Assembly (NCBI RefSeq): GCF_900107135.1
Contig: NZ_FNOV01000012.1
Location: 1 to 64,000 of the forward strand
Direction: 5' to 3'
DNA length: 64,000 nucleotides
From: Hymenobacter psychrophilus
Lineage (GTDB): Bacteria > Bacteroidota > Bacteroidia > Cytophagales > Hymenobacteraceae
The notes beneath the pieces were generated by a model that saw only the letters and a program-made list of their open reading frames with translations, was not told the DNA's origin and made no database searches. Positions within the stretch are counted from its first letter, which is position 1; the number at the start of each line of letters is the position of its first letter. Positions 26,531-34,519 of this stretch are shown one piece after another. Both the position numbers and the translations under genes were made by a program.

Positions 26531-27451
26531 TCAGGCGAACAAGCCCTCTACCGATAGGTACCGCTCGCCGGTGTCGTAACAAAAGGTGAGCACGCGGCTG
26601 TTCTGGGGCATATCGGGCAGCTTCTGGGCCACGGCGGCCAGCGAAGCACCGGAGGAGATGCCGATGAAGATGCCTTCCTCGCGGGCGGCCCGGCGGGCCA
26701 TGTCGGCCGCGGCCTGCTGGCTGACGAGCACCGTACCGTCGAGCAGGCTGGTGTGCAGGTTTTCGGGGATGAAGCCCGCCCCTACGCCCTGAATGGGGTG
26801 CGGGCCCGGCGCACCACCGCTGATAACGGGCGACAGCTCGGGCTCGACGGCGAATACTTTCAGATCCGGGAATTTCGGCTTGAGCACCTCGGCCACGCCG
26901 GTCAGGTGGCCGCCGGTGCCCACGCCGGTGATGTAGTACTCGAAGCCCTCGGGCGCGTCGGCCAGGATTTCGCGGGCCGTGTGCTCGACGTGGGCCTTGA
27001 TGTTGGCCGGGTTGTCGAACTGCCCCGGCATCCAGGCGTTGGGGTCGGCCTGCACCAGTTCCTGGGCCCGCTCAATGGCGCCCTTCATGCCTTTTTCGCG
27101 GGGCGTGAGTTCCAGGTTGGCCCCGTAGGCGGCCATCAGGCGGCGACGCTCGATGCTCATGCTCTCGGGCATCACGAGCGTGACTTTGTAGCCTTTCACG
27201 GCTCCTACCATGGCCAGGCCCACGCCGGTGTTGCCCGAAGTAGGCTCGATGATAACGCTGTCAGGCGTCAGGGTGCCGTTCTTTTCGGCTTCCTCAATCA
27301 TGCTTAGCGCAATGCGGTCTTTGATGCTGCCGCCGGGGTTGGCCCGTTCCAGCTTCATCCACACTTCTACATCGGGCCGGTCGGCGAACAGGCGGTTGAG
27401 GCGCAGTAGCGGCGTGTTGCCGATGGTATCGAGAATGGTATTGGCTTTCAT
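26531..27451 (-). CDS. cysK: Cysteine synthase A (O-acetylserine sulfhydrylase)
   Basis: 306 residues, full length. NTPLLRLNRL at the start, KLERANPGGSIKDRIALSMI with the PLP-binding Lys (in GSIKDR), EPTSGNTGVGLAMV for the substrate carboxylate, GVGTGGHLTGV for the PLP phosphate, and FIGISSGASLAA. It makes cysteine from O-acetylserine and sulfide. The serine acetyltransferase gene lies 97 bp upstream on the same strand. The C-terminal tail of that protein ends in Ile, as needed for the cysteine synthase complex. Confidence 0.95.
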   Translation of the reverse strand: MKANTILDTIGNTPLLRLNRLFADRPDVEVWMKLERANPGGSIKDRIALSMIEEAEKNGTLTPDSVIIEPTSGNTGVGLAMVGAVKGYKVTLVMPESMSIERRRLMAAYGANLELTPREKGMKGAIERAQELVQADPNAWMPGQFDNPANIKAHVEHTAREILADAPEGFEYYITGVGTGGHLTGVAEVLKPKFPDLKVFAVEPELSPVISGGAPGPHPIQGVGAGFIPENLHTSLLDGTVLVSQQAAADMARRAAREEGIFIGISSGASLAAVAQKLPDMPQNSRVLTFCYDTGERYLSVEGLFA

Positions 27452-27473
27452 TTTTTAGAAATTAGGAGTTACA

Positions 27474-27547
27474 AGCCAGAAGTCAGAAGCAGAAGTTGAA
27501 TTTGTTGGTCTGTATGATGTTCAATTCCAGCTTCTAACTTCTAGCTC
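27474..27547. repeat. Imperfect inverted repeat between cysK and cysE
   Basis: Arms of about 27 bp (27474-27500 and 27520-27547), built from AGAAGTYAGAAGC units, pair with several mismatches. They fill the gap between the two cysteine genes and would form a hairpin in a shared transcript. Confidence 0.5.
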
Positions 27548-27548
27548 T

Positions 27549-28385
27549 TCAAATAGAAAACATGATGTCCCCGGCCGGATCTTCGGTGCGGGTGACGTGG
27601 ATGTGGGCTTTGTGGTAGACGCGTGAGTGCGAGGGCACGCTCTCGGTGAGCCAGACGTTGCCGCCGATGATGCTGTGGCGGCCAACGGTGGTGCTGCCGC
27701 CCAGAATGGTAGCCCCGGCATAAATTACTACGTCGTCTTCGATGGTAGGGTGGCGCTTGATGCCCTGCAGATGTTTGCCCACGCTCAGGGCCCCGAGTGT
27801 AACGCCCTGGAAAATCTTCACCCGGGCCCCAATAACGCAGGTTTCGCCAATAACCAGACCGGTGCCATGGTCGATGCAGAACGAGGGGCCGATGCTGGCG
27901 CCGGGATGAATGTCGATGCCAGTGCGCTGGTGGGCGTACTCGCTGAGCAGGCGCGGCACCCGCGGCACCCCGCGCCGGTGCAGGCCGTGGGCAAACCGGT
28001 GCATCGCCGTGGCATAGAAGCCCGGATACGTGCTTACCACCTCGGCCAGGCCCTGGGCGGCCGGGTCGGCGGCCACGATGGCAGCGGCGTCGAGCAGCAG
28101 GGTTTCGCGCAGGGCCGGCAGCGCGGCCATGGATGCCGCCGCGAGCTGGGCGGCTTCAGCGGGGGCGGCTACGGCCAGCAGCAGGTCGGCCAAGTCGTCC
28201 TGGAGCAGGCGCAGCGTGGCCGCCAGCGCGTCGGCGTTGGGTAAGGAACGCGGGGCACGCTCCGGAAACAGCAACTCCAGCAATTGGTCGGCCAGCCGGC
28301 AGAAGCCCGCGGCGGGCAGCGGGGCCGCCGTTGCCTGATGAGCCCGGGCAAGCTGGTCGAGAAAATCAGAATCAGAGGAAGCCAT
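27549..28385 (-). CDS. cysE: Serine O-acetyltransferase
   Basis: 278 residues from the ATG at 28385; the frame is open 104 codons further upstream, but that would overlap the divergent cupin gene and has no family match. The N-terminal helical domain (1-150) is followed by the left-handed beta helix: IDIHPGASIGPSFCIDHGTG, LVIGETCVIGARVKIFQGVT, RHPTIEDDVVIYAGATILGG. The conserved DHGTG and H-P residues of SAT are present. The C-terminus ends GDIMFSI; the terminal Ile can insert into the CysK active site. It makes O-acetylserine for CysK. Confidence 0.93.
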   Translation of the reverse strand: MASSDSDFLDQLARAHQATAAPLPAAGFCRLADQLLELLFPERAPRSLPNADALAATLRLLQDDLADLLLAVAAPAEAAQLAAASMAALPALRETLLLDAAAIVAADPAAQGLAEVVSTYPGFYATAMHRFAHGLHRRGVPRVPRLLSEYAHQRTGIDIHPGASIGPSFCIDHGTGLVIGETCVIGARVKIFQGVTLGALSVGKHLQGIKRHPTIEDDVVIYAGATILGGSTTVGRHSIIGGNVWLTESVPSHSRVYHKAHIHVTRTEDPAGDIMFSI

Positions 28386-28566
28386 GCAGGGAGTTGAAGG
28401 CGAAACACCGGCCACAGGGCAGCGGTGGAGTTCGGGCGGGAAGTAACCACTGACCGGGGCCGAAGGTTTGGGCCCCGGAGCCGTTGGCTCGGGCAACAAC
28501 CCCGGAGCCGCGGGCTGCGTTAGCGGGGAAGTAACCTGATTTTTTTCACTTTTATCTAAGCATATC

Positions 28567-28908
28567 ATGGCTGATACCACCATCACTAAAGTAGATTCGC
28601 AACACTCGCCCAAAGGTCCGGACGGCGAAAAATATTTGGCTTCCGGCGTGCACGTATCCATGCGGATGTGGGAAAACGAGCAGCCCGGGGAGCCCAAGGA
28701 GGCTTCGGCCAGCGCCTACGAAACCGTTGGCTACGTACTCAAGGGCCGCGCCGAGCTGCACCTGGAGGGCCAGAAGGTAATTCTGGAGCCCGGTAACTCA
28801 TGGGTAGTGCCCAAAGGCGCCTCGCATACCTACAAAATTCTGGAGGAGTTTTCGGCCGTAGAAGCCACTACGCCTCCCGCCCAGGCCCACGGCCGCGACG
28901 ATAAGTAG
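28567..28908 (+). CDS. Single-domain cupin protein
   Basis: 113 residues with a cupin_2 barrel: YETVGYVLKGRAELHLEGQK is motif 1 and LEPGNSWVVPKGASHTYKIL is motif 2. Motif 1 lacks the usual two His residues (the stretch has VGYVLKG), and only one His (SHTY) is seen in motif 2, so metal binding is doubtful. The enzyme activity, if any, is unknown. It is divergent from cysE with a 181-bp gap and has its own terminator. Confidence 0.85.
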   Translation: MADTTITKVDSQHSPKGPDGEKYLASGVHVSMRMWENEQPGEPKEASASAYETVGYVLKGRAELHLEGQKVILEPGNSWVVPKGASHTYKILEEFSAVEATTPPAQAHGRDDK

Positions 28909-28927
28909 GCTGTTAGCTGACTAAACG

Positions 28928-28961
28928 AAACCCCGCCCCGGCAGTTGCCGGAGCGGGGTTT
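28928..28961 (+). terminator. Intrinsic terminator after the cupin gene
   Basis: A 16-bp stem with one mismatch (28928-28943 with 28946-28961), 2-nt loop, followed by TTGTCTT. The A-run before it could also serve the minus strand. The 306-bp gap 28909-29214 also holds an AGCT-type palindrome at about 29026-29056 and the MITE-like element next listed. Confidence 0.85.
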
Positions 28962-29060
28962 TGTCTTATTATTAACTCCTAGGTGCGTAAAGGCAGGTTG
29001 ACTCCTCTCAATCTTAAAAGCAAGCTATAAGCTACTAGCTGTTGGCTAGCAGCTTATGCT

Positions 29061-29210
29061 GAAGCTGTTTACAAAGTCAAAAGGCGGTCATGCTGAGCTT
29101 GTCGAAGCATCTCTACCGCTTCGTCGCAGTCAGCCAACGAAGCGGTAAAGATGCTTCGACAAGCTCAGCATGACAGTTTCGTAACCATGACCGACTTTAT
29201 AAACAGCTTC
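29061..29210. repeat. MITE-like palindromic element, copy 2
   Basis: 150 bp with 18-bp terminal inverted repeats (29061-29078 and 29193-29210, one mismatch) related to those at 13255-13367. Inside is a 38-bp near-perfect inverted pair (29087-29124 and 29137-29174, one mismatch) reading CATGCTGAGCTTGTCGAAG. There is no ORF. It ends 4 bp from the stop codon of the BamE-like gene and could act as its transcript's 3' hairpin. Confidence 0.75.
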
Positions 29211-29214
29211 TCTC

Positions 29215-30204
29215 TCATTCCTGGTAGTTCACGTATTTCTCCAGCTTGTCATTGATAAAGAGCAGCTCCCATTGCTTGCCCTGAAAGCGGGAATAGAACC
29301 AGGCGGTGAACCGGCCGGCATCTTCGAGGCTTTCGGTGCGGCTGCGGGGCTTACCCATTATCTGCTCCACTTCCTTCGTGCTCATCCCCTTCACCAGCGT
29401 GCCCTGCTGAATTGCCTTCCAGTTCGAGTCCTTGGTCTGGCTGTTTTGGCTGCGGGGGTCGGTGAAGCTGAACGACTGCTCGAACTGGTCTTCCAGCGGC
29501 TTACCGCCCATGTAGTTCAGGTGGCCGTTGGTGCCGCTCAGCACGTAGTCCTGCGTCTGCACCTGGCGCGGAGTCACGCCCACGTATTCGAACGTGAGCC
29601 GGATGGGTTTGGGGCCATTTCCCATCTCCACCTTGGTAAACTTAACGGGAACGAACTTGGGCAGGTACTGCACATCATCGCGGGTGGAGGCTTGGCTGAT
29701 ATAGGAGCGGAGCACGTAGGCCGTGCGCCCCACCAGCAGTTTGCGGGCCTTCTCAAAATCATCGAGGTATATCAGGCAAGGAGCCCCAACCATGTCGCCG
29801 TTGGCTTTCACCTCGGCCATTGTGCTGCCGATGATGTGGGCATACTGCTTGCCGTCGGCGGCCTTGAACACTACGGCTACCTTCTCGTAACCGCTGTTTT
29901 GGTTGTCGTACCCTTTATCCTGGAACGGCTGAAGGCCCACAAAAGTAAAATTGGTGCCCGCCAGCTTTTTATCCTCGGGTGAGTTGCCGTAGAGGTCGGT
30001 GCCCTTGAAGGTGGAACCTTTGAGCGCCATAAACTGGCATTCAGAAAATATACCGCCGTCTTTGGCGGGCATCTGAAAACGCATGCCAGGCTTCCAGTCG
30101 AGGAGCTTGCGCTGCGGAAACTCGCGCTTGATGTCGATACTCTGGGCCCGGGCCGTTGCCGTAAGCCCCAGCAGGCTAATTCCCAATAAAAGTACTTTCA
30201 GCAT
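29215..30204 (-). CDS. Secreted protein with a C-terminal BamE/SmpA-like segment
   Basis: 329 residues from the ATG at 30204; the 29 upstream codons look non-coding. A signal peptide MLKVLLLGISLLGLTATARA is followed by a beta-rich domain of unknown family (about 20-260). The C-terminus has TLVKGMSTKEVEQIMGKPRS then WFYSRFQGKQWELLFINDKL, the V-x-x-G-M-x-x-x-x-V-x-x-I-x-G-x-P pattern of BamE/SmpA folds. No lipobox is seen, so it is periplasmic or outer-membrane associated. The role is unknown; the BamE-like domain may just be a protein-binding module. Confidence 0.7.
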   Translation of the reverse strand: MLKVLLLGISLLGLTATARAQSIDIKREFPQRKLLDWKPGMRFQMPAKDGGIFSECQFMALKGSTFKGTDLYGNSPEDKKLAGTNFTFVGLQPFQDKGYDNQNSGYEKVAVVFKAADGKQYAHIIGSTMAEVKANGDMVGAPCLIYLDDFEKARKLLVGRTAYVLRSYISQASTRDDVQYLPKFVPVKFTKVEMGNGPKPIRLTFEYVGVTPRQVQTQDYVLSGTNGHLNYMGGKPLEDQFEQSFSFTDPRSQNSQTKDSNWKAIQQGTLVKGMSTKEVEQIMGKPRSRTESLEDAGRFTAWFYSRFQGKQWELLFINDKLEKYVNYQE

Positions 30205-30332
30205 AAAACATGGTGTAAGAGTAGAGAAAGGCAGACCAAATAATACAAGCGCAACAGGACGACTCATCTGCCTGACATGGCCACCACGCAACTCCGGTGG
30301 CCGACTGGCAAAGGCCGGAATGAACCTAATGG

Positions 30333-32330
30333 TTACTGCAGTTCTACCTTATCAATCCGGTCACCGATTTCGAGGCGACTTACTACATCCATACCTTCAA
30401 TTACCTGGGCGAAGATGGTATAACGGCCGTCGAGGTGAGGCGTGGGGGCGTGGGTGATGAACCACTGGCAGCTTTCGGTGTCTTTGCCGGCCGAAGCCAG
30501 GCCCACTGCTCCTTCGCCGTAGTGCAAGTCGGCAAACTCGGAGCGCAGGTTATAGTCGGTGCTACCCCAACCGTCGCCGCGGGGGCAGCCACCCTGGGCC
30601 ACGAAGTTGGGCACCACCCGGTGGAAATTCTTGCCATCATAAAAACCCGCCCGAATAAGCTGCACGAAGCTGGCCACGGAGCCGGGCGCCTCGTTCACGA
30701 GCAGGCGTAGCACCACGTTTCCCTTGCTGGTGCGCACGATGGCCCGCGGAACGGCCGGCAGCGCCATCACCACATCCCACGGAATGGGGTGGCTGGCGGC
30801 CCGCGCCACCGGCACCGGCGTAGGCGTGGCGCCGCGCAGGTAGTCGATGGTCTGCTGCAACGACTGCCAGGCTTCCAGGTCGCGGGGCAGCACCAGCTTG
30901 CGGCGGGCCGCTACCAGGAAATCGGTGTTGGGCAGCAGGCGGCGCAGGTTCAGCTTCGGGTCGCGGATGGCTTCGGCGGCCAGGCCCAACTGAGCTACGT
31001 CGCCGCCGAGCACGCCCTGGCGCAGCACCAGCGCGAAATCGGGTTGGCGGCCGGCCGGAAAGTCGGGCAGCCGGCGCTGGGCTACCAGCGCCTCCATTCC
31101 GTAGGTACCCACCACCAACGAGCGGCCCGGCGCAAAGGTGGCCTCGCGCACAAAGTCGAAAGCCGCCGGATCTTCCCCCAGCGCTTTCAACAGGTAACCC
31201 TTTTCATAGGCATCAGGGGAGGCCGAATAGCGCTCCTGCACGGCCCGGCGGATGGCTTCGCGGCCGGGGCCGGGCTGGCGCAGGGCGGCGGCCAGCAGGG
31301 TGGCCCGCACCCGCCACTCGGGCAAGGCCTGCGCTTTTTCGAGCAGCACCGGACCGGGCTCGCTGGTTGCGTGGGCCAGGAAAAACTCGGCCGCCGTAAG
31401 GGCTACCTGGGCATTTTCATCGGTCAGCGCGGCCCAGGCAGCCTCTTTCACCGGAGCATACATGGCGGCCGACATGGCCCGCAGCGCGCTCAGGCGCACC
31501 CGGTAGTCGGGGTCGCGGCGGGCCAGCGCGGCCAGGCTGGCGGGCACGCTGGCATCGGTAGCGGCTTTGGCCAGGGCCTGGGCCACGCCCGCGCGCACGG
31601 CGTAGTGCCGGTCGGTGCGGGCGGCGGCGGCGAGGGCGGCAGCGTAGGGGGCCAGGTTGAGGCCGCGGGTACGGGCCAGGGCATTGGCGGCAGCCAGCCG
31701 GGCGCTGGTGGGGTTTTCGGCCGCCAGCAGCTGCACCAACCGGGCCACGGCCGCCTCCGAGGTGAGGCCCCGCAGCCCGGCGCGGTACAGGCCCCAGGCC
31801 TGCCCGCTGAGCGCGGCTGTATCGGTGGCCAGGGCGGGCGGCAGCTTGGTGAGGCCGGCCAGCCCGGCGCGGCTGGTGCAGCGGCCCAGCGCTTCGAGCA
31901 CGTAGCGCCGGGTGGCGGCATCGGTTTCGTGGGGCAGCTGCTGCATCAGGCCGGTTTCGGCGGTCGAGTCGGCGGCTTGGCCTAAGGCGTAGGCGGCCAG
32001 TTGGCGCACCCGCGGCGCCTCGTCTTCCTGTAGCAGCAGTAGCAGGCGCGGCGTGGCGGCCTTGTCCTGCACCGAGGCCAAGGCCTCGGCGGCGGCTTGG
32101 CGGTAGCGGGTTTCGGGGTGGTTCAGGTAAGGCAGCAGCGCGGCAGTGCGGCGCTCGTCCTGCAGGGTGGCAATGCGGCGCAGAGTGCTGTCGAGGGCGA
32201 ATTGATTGGTGGGAGCCACGGCGGCCACGGAGCCGGAGGCAACCGGGCGGGGGGCGCAGGCAGGCAGCAAACCGATGGCGGCAACAGTGGCAACAACTGT
32301 GGCGGCTCGGCAAAGAGCGGAGTAGGTCAT
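30333..32330 (-). CDS. Lipoprotein with HEAT-like repeats and a cyclophilin domain
   Basis: 665 residues. A lipobox LLPAC places the lipid on Cys25. Residues about 45-510 are Ala/Leu-rich helical pairs of HEAT/PBS type (YRQAAAEALASVQDKAATPR, VRQLAAYALGQAADS). From residue 532 there is a cyclophilin-type peptidyl-prolyl isomerase: FHRVVPNFVAQGG (catalytic Arg), ESCQWFITHAPTPHLDGRYT and FAQVIEGMDVV. It would catalyse proline isomerisation of envelope proteins, with the repeats acting as a scaffold or client-binding arm. Very high GC and repetitive coding. The domain calls are firm; the biological client is unknown. Confidence 0.9.
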   Translation of the reverse strand: MTYSALCRAATVVATVAAIGLLPACAPRPVASGSVAAVAPTNQFALDSTLRRIATLQDERRTAALLPYLNHPETRYRQAAAEALASVQDKAATPRLLLLLQEDEAPRVRQLAAYALGQAADSTAETGLMQQLPHETDAATRRYVLEALGRCTSRAGLAGLTKLPPALATDTAALSGQAWGLYRAGLRGLTSEAAVARLVQLLAAENPTSARLAAANALARTRGLNLAPYAAALAAAARTDRHYAVRAGVAQALAKAATDASVPASLAALARRDPDYRVRLSALRAMSAAMYAPVKEAAWAALTDENAQVALTAAEFFLAHATSEPGPVLLEKAQALPEWRVRATLLAAALRQPGPGREAIRRAVQERYSASPDAYEKGYLLKALGEDPAAFDFVREATFAPGRSLVVGTYGMEALVAQRRLPDFPAGRQPDFALVLRQGVLGGDVAQLGLAAEAIRDPKLNLRRLLPNTDFLVAARRKLVLPRDLEAWQSLQQTIDYLRGATPTPVPVARAASHPIPWDVVMALPAVPRAIVRTSKGNVVLRLLVNEAPGSVASFVQLIRAGFYDGKNFHRVVPNFVAQGGCPRGDGWGSTDYNLRSEFADLHYGEGAVGLASAGKDTESCQWFITHAPTPHLDGRYTIFAQVIEGMDVVSRLEIGDRIDKVELQ

Positions 32331-32539
32331 GGTTGGCCCAAGATAGATACTCCGGCCCCGAAGGCAACCCTGGCCGCCCGAAAAGCATCTTGCTCTGCAG
32401 CGTTTCTTTGGAAACCTCGCTACCCGAGCCGCTGCCGCCCTCAGCTTAGCAAGAGGCGCGCTTGCTCAACTTTTGGCGACGTAAGGTGGTGAAATCCATT
32501 TATCGTCGCATCTTTACACCCTTTCCGCTGCTATTCTCT

Positions 32540-32884
32540 ATGCCGGTCGTTCGCGTGCTTCTGGTACTGTTTTCCGGACTGTTGCTCAGCGCCCCCGCCG
32601 TGCGGGCTCAGCAGACGGTCCGCCCCAGTCCAGCTGAAACCAAACCCGCTTCTACACCGCCCAAACGGCGCGAGCAGCGGGTTTTTACCATGCATCTACC
32701 GCTCCCTACGCTGGTGGCCCGCCTAGGCGAAGCTGCCGGCCTGCTCGAACGACCGGCCACGAAAAACGGCCGTAACAAGGCGGCCGAGGCCATTCCCGAA
32801 AATCCTGTGCTGGTATTCACGCTGCCCTTGCCGAAGCTGTTCAGCACCCAGGCCGCCAGCGCGCCGGCTCCGTCCACTCCCTGA
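32540..32884 (+). CDS. Small secreted protein of unknown function
   Basis: 114 residues from the ATG at 32540; upstream in-frame codons to 32462 are an alternative. A signal peptide (MPVVRVLLVLFSGLLLSAPA, cleavage near VRAQ) is followed by Pro-rich and basic residues and two similar blocks, FTMHLPLPTLVARLG and FTLPLPKLFSTQ. It ends 22 bp before the first histidine kinase and is probably in the same operon, so it could be a periplasmic partner of that kinase. No family is recognised. Confidence 0.6.
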   Translation: MPVVRVLLVLFSGLLLSAPAVRAQQTVRPSPAETKPASTPPKRREQRVFTMHLPLPTLVARLGEAAGLLERPATKNGRNKAAEAIPENPVLVFTLPLPKLFSTQAASAPAPSTP

Positions 32885-32906
32885 CGCGTCCCTCAACCTG
32901 CGTTCT

Positions 32907-34442
32907 ATGGCCCTGCCCCCCGACACTATCCGCATTCGTAGCAGGCTTTCCGACAACGATATTTCTATCGTCCGGAACGACAGCAACAGCGCCACAATTT
33001 CAGTCGATACCACCAAATCTGCTTATAAGTTTGGCCCTAATGCCAGCACAATCGGTAAGCAGGTAGCTAGCGCCAACACCGGCGTAGTGGTGATGGTGCT
33101 GCTCAGCATTTGGCTGGTGCGGGGGGTGAGTCGTTTTGTTAACCTGAAAGACCGGTTTCCTGGATGGAATAGGTTTTACTTCCGGTTCTGGATGCTGGGC
33201 GCGGTGTACTACCTGGCGCTGCTGGGCTTCCGCGTTATGCGCCCGGAGGCCGACGATTTCTATGTACTGCTGGTCCTTCTCGCTACGGCCGCCGTGCTGC
33301 TGAAGGTGCGCGACTACCGCCCGGCCCGCACGCTGCTGCTGGGGTTTTTACCCCTGACGGTCTTTGCCATCATCGAGATGTTTATGTTCGTGTTCCTGCC
33401 GAACACCGTGCGCTTCTACAAAGATGGGTTTCAGTCGGCGGAAGGGTTCAGTTGGCTGTGGCTATTTGTCTTCATCTTTATTGCCCGCAGCCACAAGAAG
33501 CAGGCAGAGAAGGAACGACTGGAGCGCGAGGCCGCCGCCCTCGAAAAGCAGCGCATAGAGGCCCAGAACGCTGCCCTGGAGCAAATGGTGGCCGAGCGTA
33601 CGGCCTCGCTCACCCGGCAGACGGAGGAGCTGCGCGAAACGCTGGAGGAGCTGCGCATTACGCAGGCCCAGCTTATTCAGAGCGAGAAAATGGCTAGCCT
33701 GGGCGAACTGACGGCCGGTATTGCCCACGAAATTCAGAACCCGCTCAACTTCGTTACCAACTTCGCCGATGTGAGCACCGAGCTGCTCCACGAGCTGGAA
33801 GAAGAGCAGCAGCGCCCCACGCGCGACCTGGGGCTGGAAACCGAGCTGTTGACCGATCTGCGTCAGAACCTGACCAAGATTACGCACCACGGGCAGCGGG
33901 CGGCCAGCATCGTGCGCGGCATGCTCGAACACAGCCGCGCCAGCTCCGGCGAGCGGGCCCCCACCAACCTCAACCAGCTCGCCGACGAATATCTGCGCCT
34001 AGCTTACCACGGACTGCGTGCCAAAAATAAATCCTTCAACGCCACGCTTACCACCTTCTTCGACCCCGACCTAAAAAGCGTTGACGTGGTGCCCCAGGAC
34101 CTGGGACGGGTGCTGCTCAACCTGTTCACCAACGCTTTTTACGCCGTGCAAAAGCGCAAGGAGCTTGGGGAGCCCGGTTACACGCCTACCGTGGAGGTAA
34201 GCACGCTGCACCGTGCGTCGGGCGCGGTAGAAATAAGGGTGCGCGACAACGGCACGGGCATTCCGGCGGCGGTGCGCCAGAAAATCTTTCAGCCCTTTTT
34301 CACCACCAAGCCCGCCGGCGAGGGCACGGGCCTGGGCCTGTCGCTCAGCTACGACATCATCACCAAGGGCCACAACGGCACGCTCAGCCTGCAAACTGAG
34401 GAAGGACAGGGCACCGAATTTATTATCGAGCTGCCCGGCTGA
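32907..34442 (+). CDS. Membrane sensor histidine kinase 1
   Basis: 511 residues. After a 55-residue polar N-terminus come five or six hydrophobic spans (about 58-193), a coiled coil (195-260), then HisKA: GELTAGIAHEIQNPLNFVTN with phospho-acceptor His274. The HATPase_c domain has LLNLFTNAFYAV (N box), RVRDNGTGIP (G1) and GEGTGLGLSLSYDII (G2). Its last 192 residues are identical to those of kinase 2. No ligand-binding domain is recognisable in the membrane part. The receivers at 36017 and 36424 are the likely targets. Confidence 0.92.
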   Translation: MALPPDTIRIRSRLSDNDISIVRNDSNSATISVDTTKSAYKFGPNASTIGKQVASANTGVVVMVLLSIWLVRGVSRFVNLKDRFPGWNRFYFRFWMLGAVYYLALLGFRVMRPEADDFYVLLVLLATAAVLLKVRDYRPARTLLLGFLPLTVFAIIEMFMFVFLPNTVRFYKDGFQSAEGFSWLWLFVFIFIARSHKKQAEKERLEREAAALEKQRIEAQNAALEQMVAERTASLTRQTEELRETLEELRITQAQLIQSEKMASLGELTAGIAHEIQNPLNFVTNFADVSTELLHELEEEQQRPTRDLGLETELLTDLRQNLTKITHHGQRAASIVRGMLEHSRASSGERAPTNLNQLADEYLRLAYHGLRAKNKSFNATLTTFFDPDLKSVDVVPQDLGRVLLNLFTNAFYAVQKRKELGEPGYTPTVEVSTLHRASGAVEIRVRDNGTGIPAAVRQKIFQPFFTTKPAGEGTGLGLSLSYDIITKGHNGTLSLQTEEGQGTEFIIELPG

Positions 34443-34519
34443 TTTTCGCAGTTGCTGGTGCCCCCTTTATAATTGCTTCATTTCATAAGCCTCCCACCTT
34501 AGCCCTCTAGTGCTCGCTT

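Noticed and set aside
28386..28697. 104-codon N-terminal extension of cysE
   Set aside because: It would overlap the start of the divergent cupin gene and has no match to the SAT N-terminal domain, which is complete from 28385.
30789..31985. 398-residue open frame on the plus strand
   Set aside because: Gly/Gln/His-rich shadow of the HEAT-cyclophilin gene.
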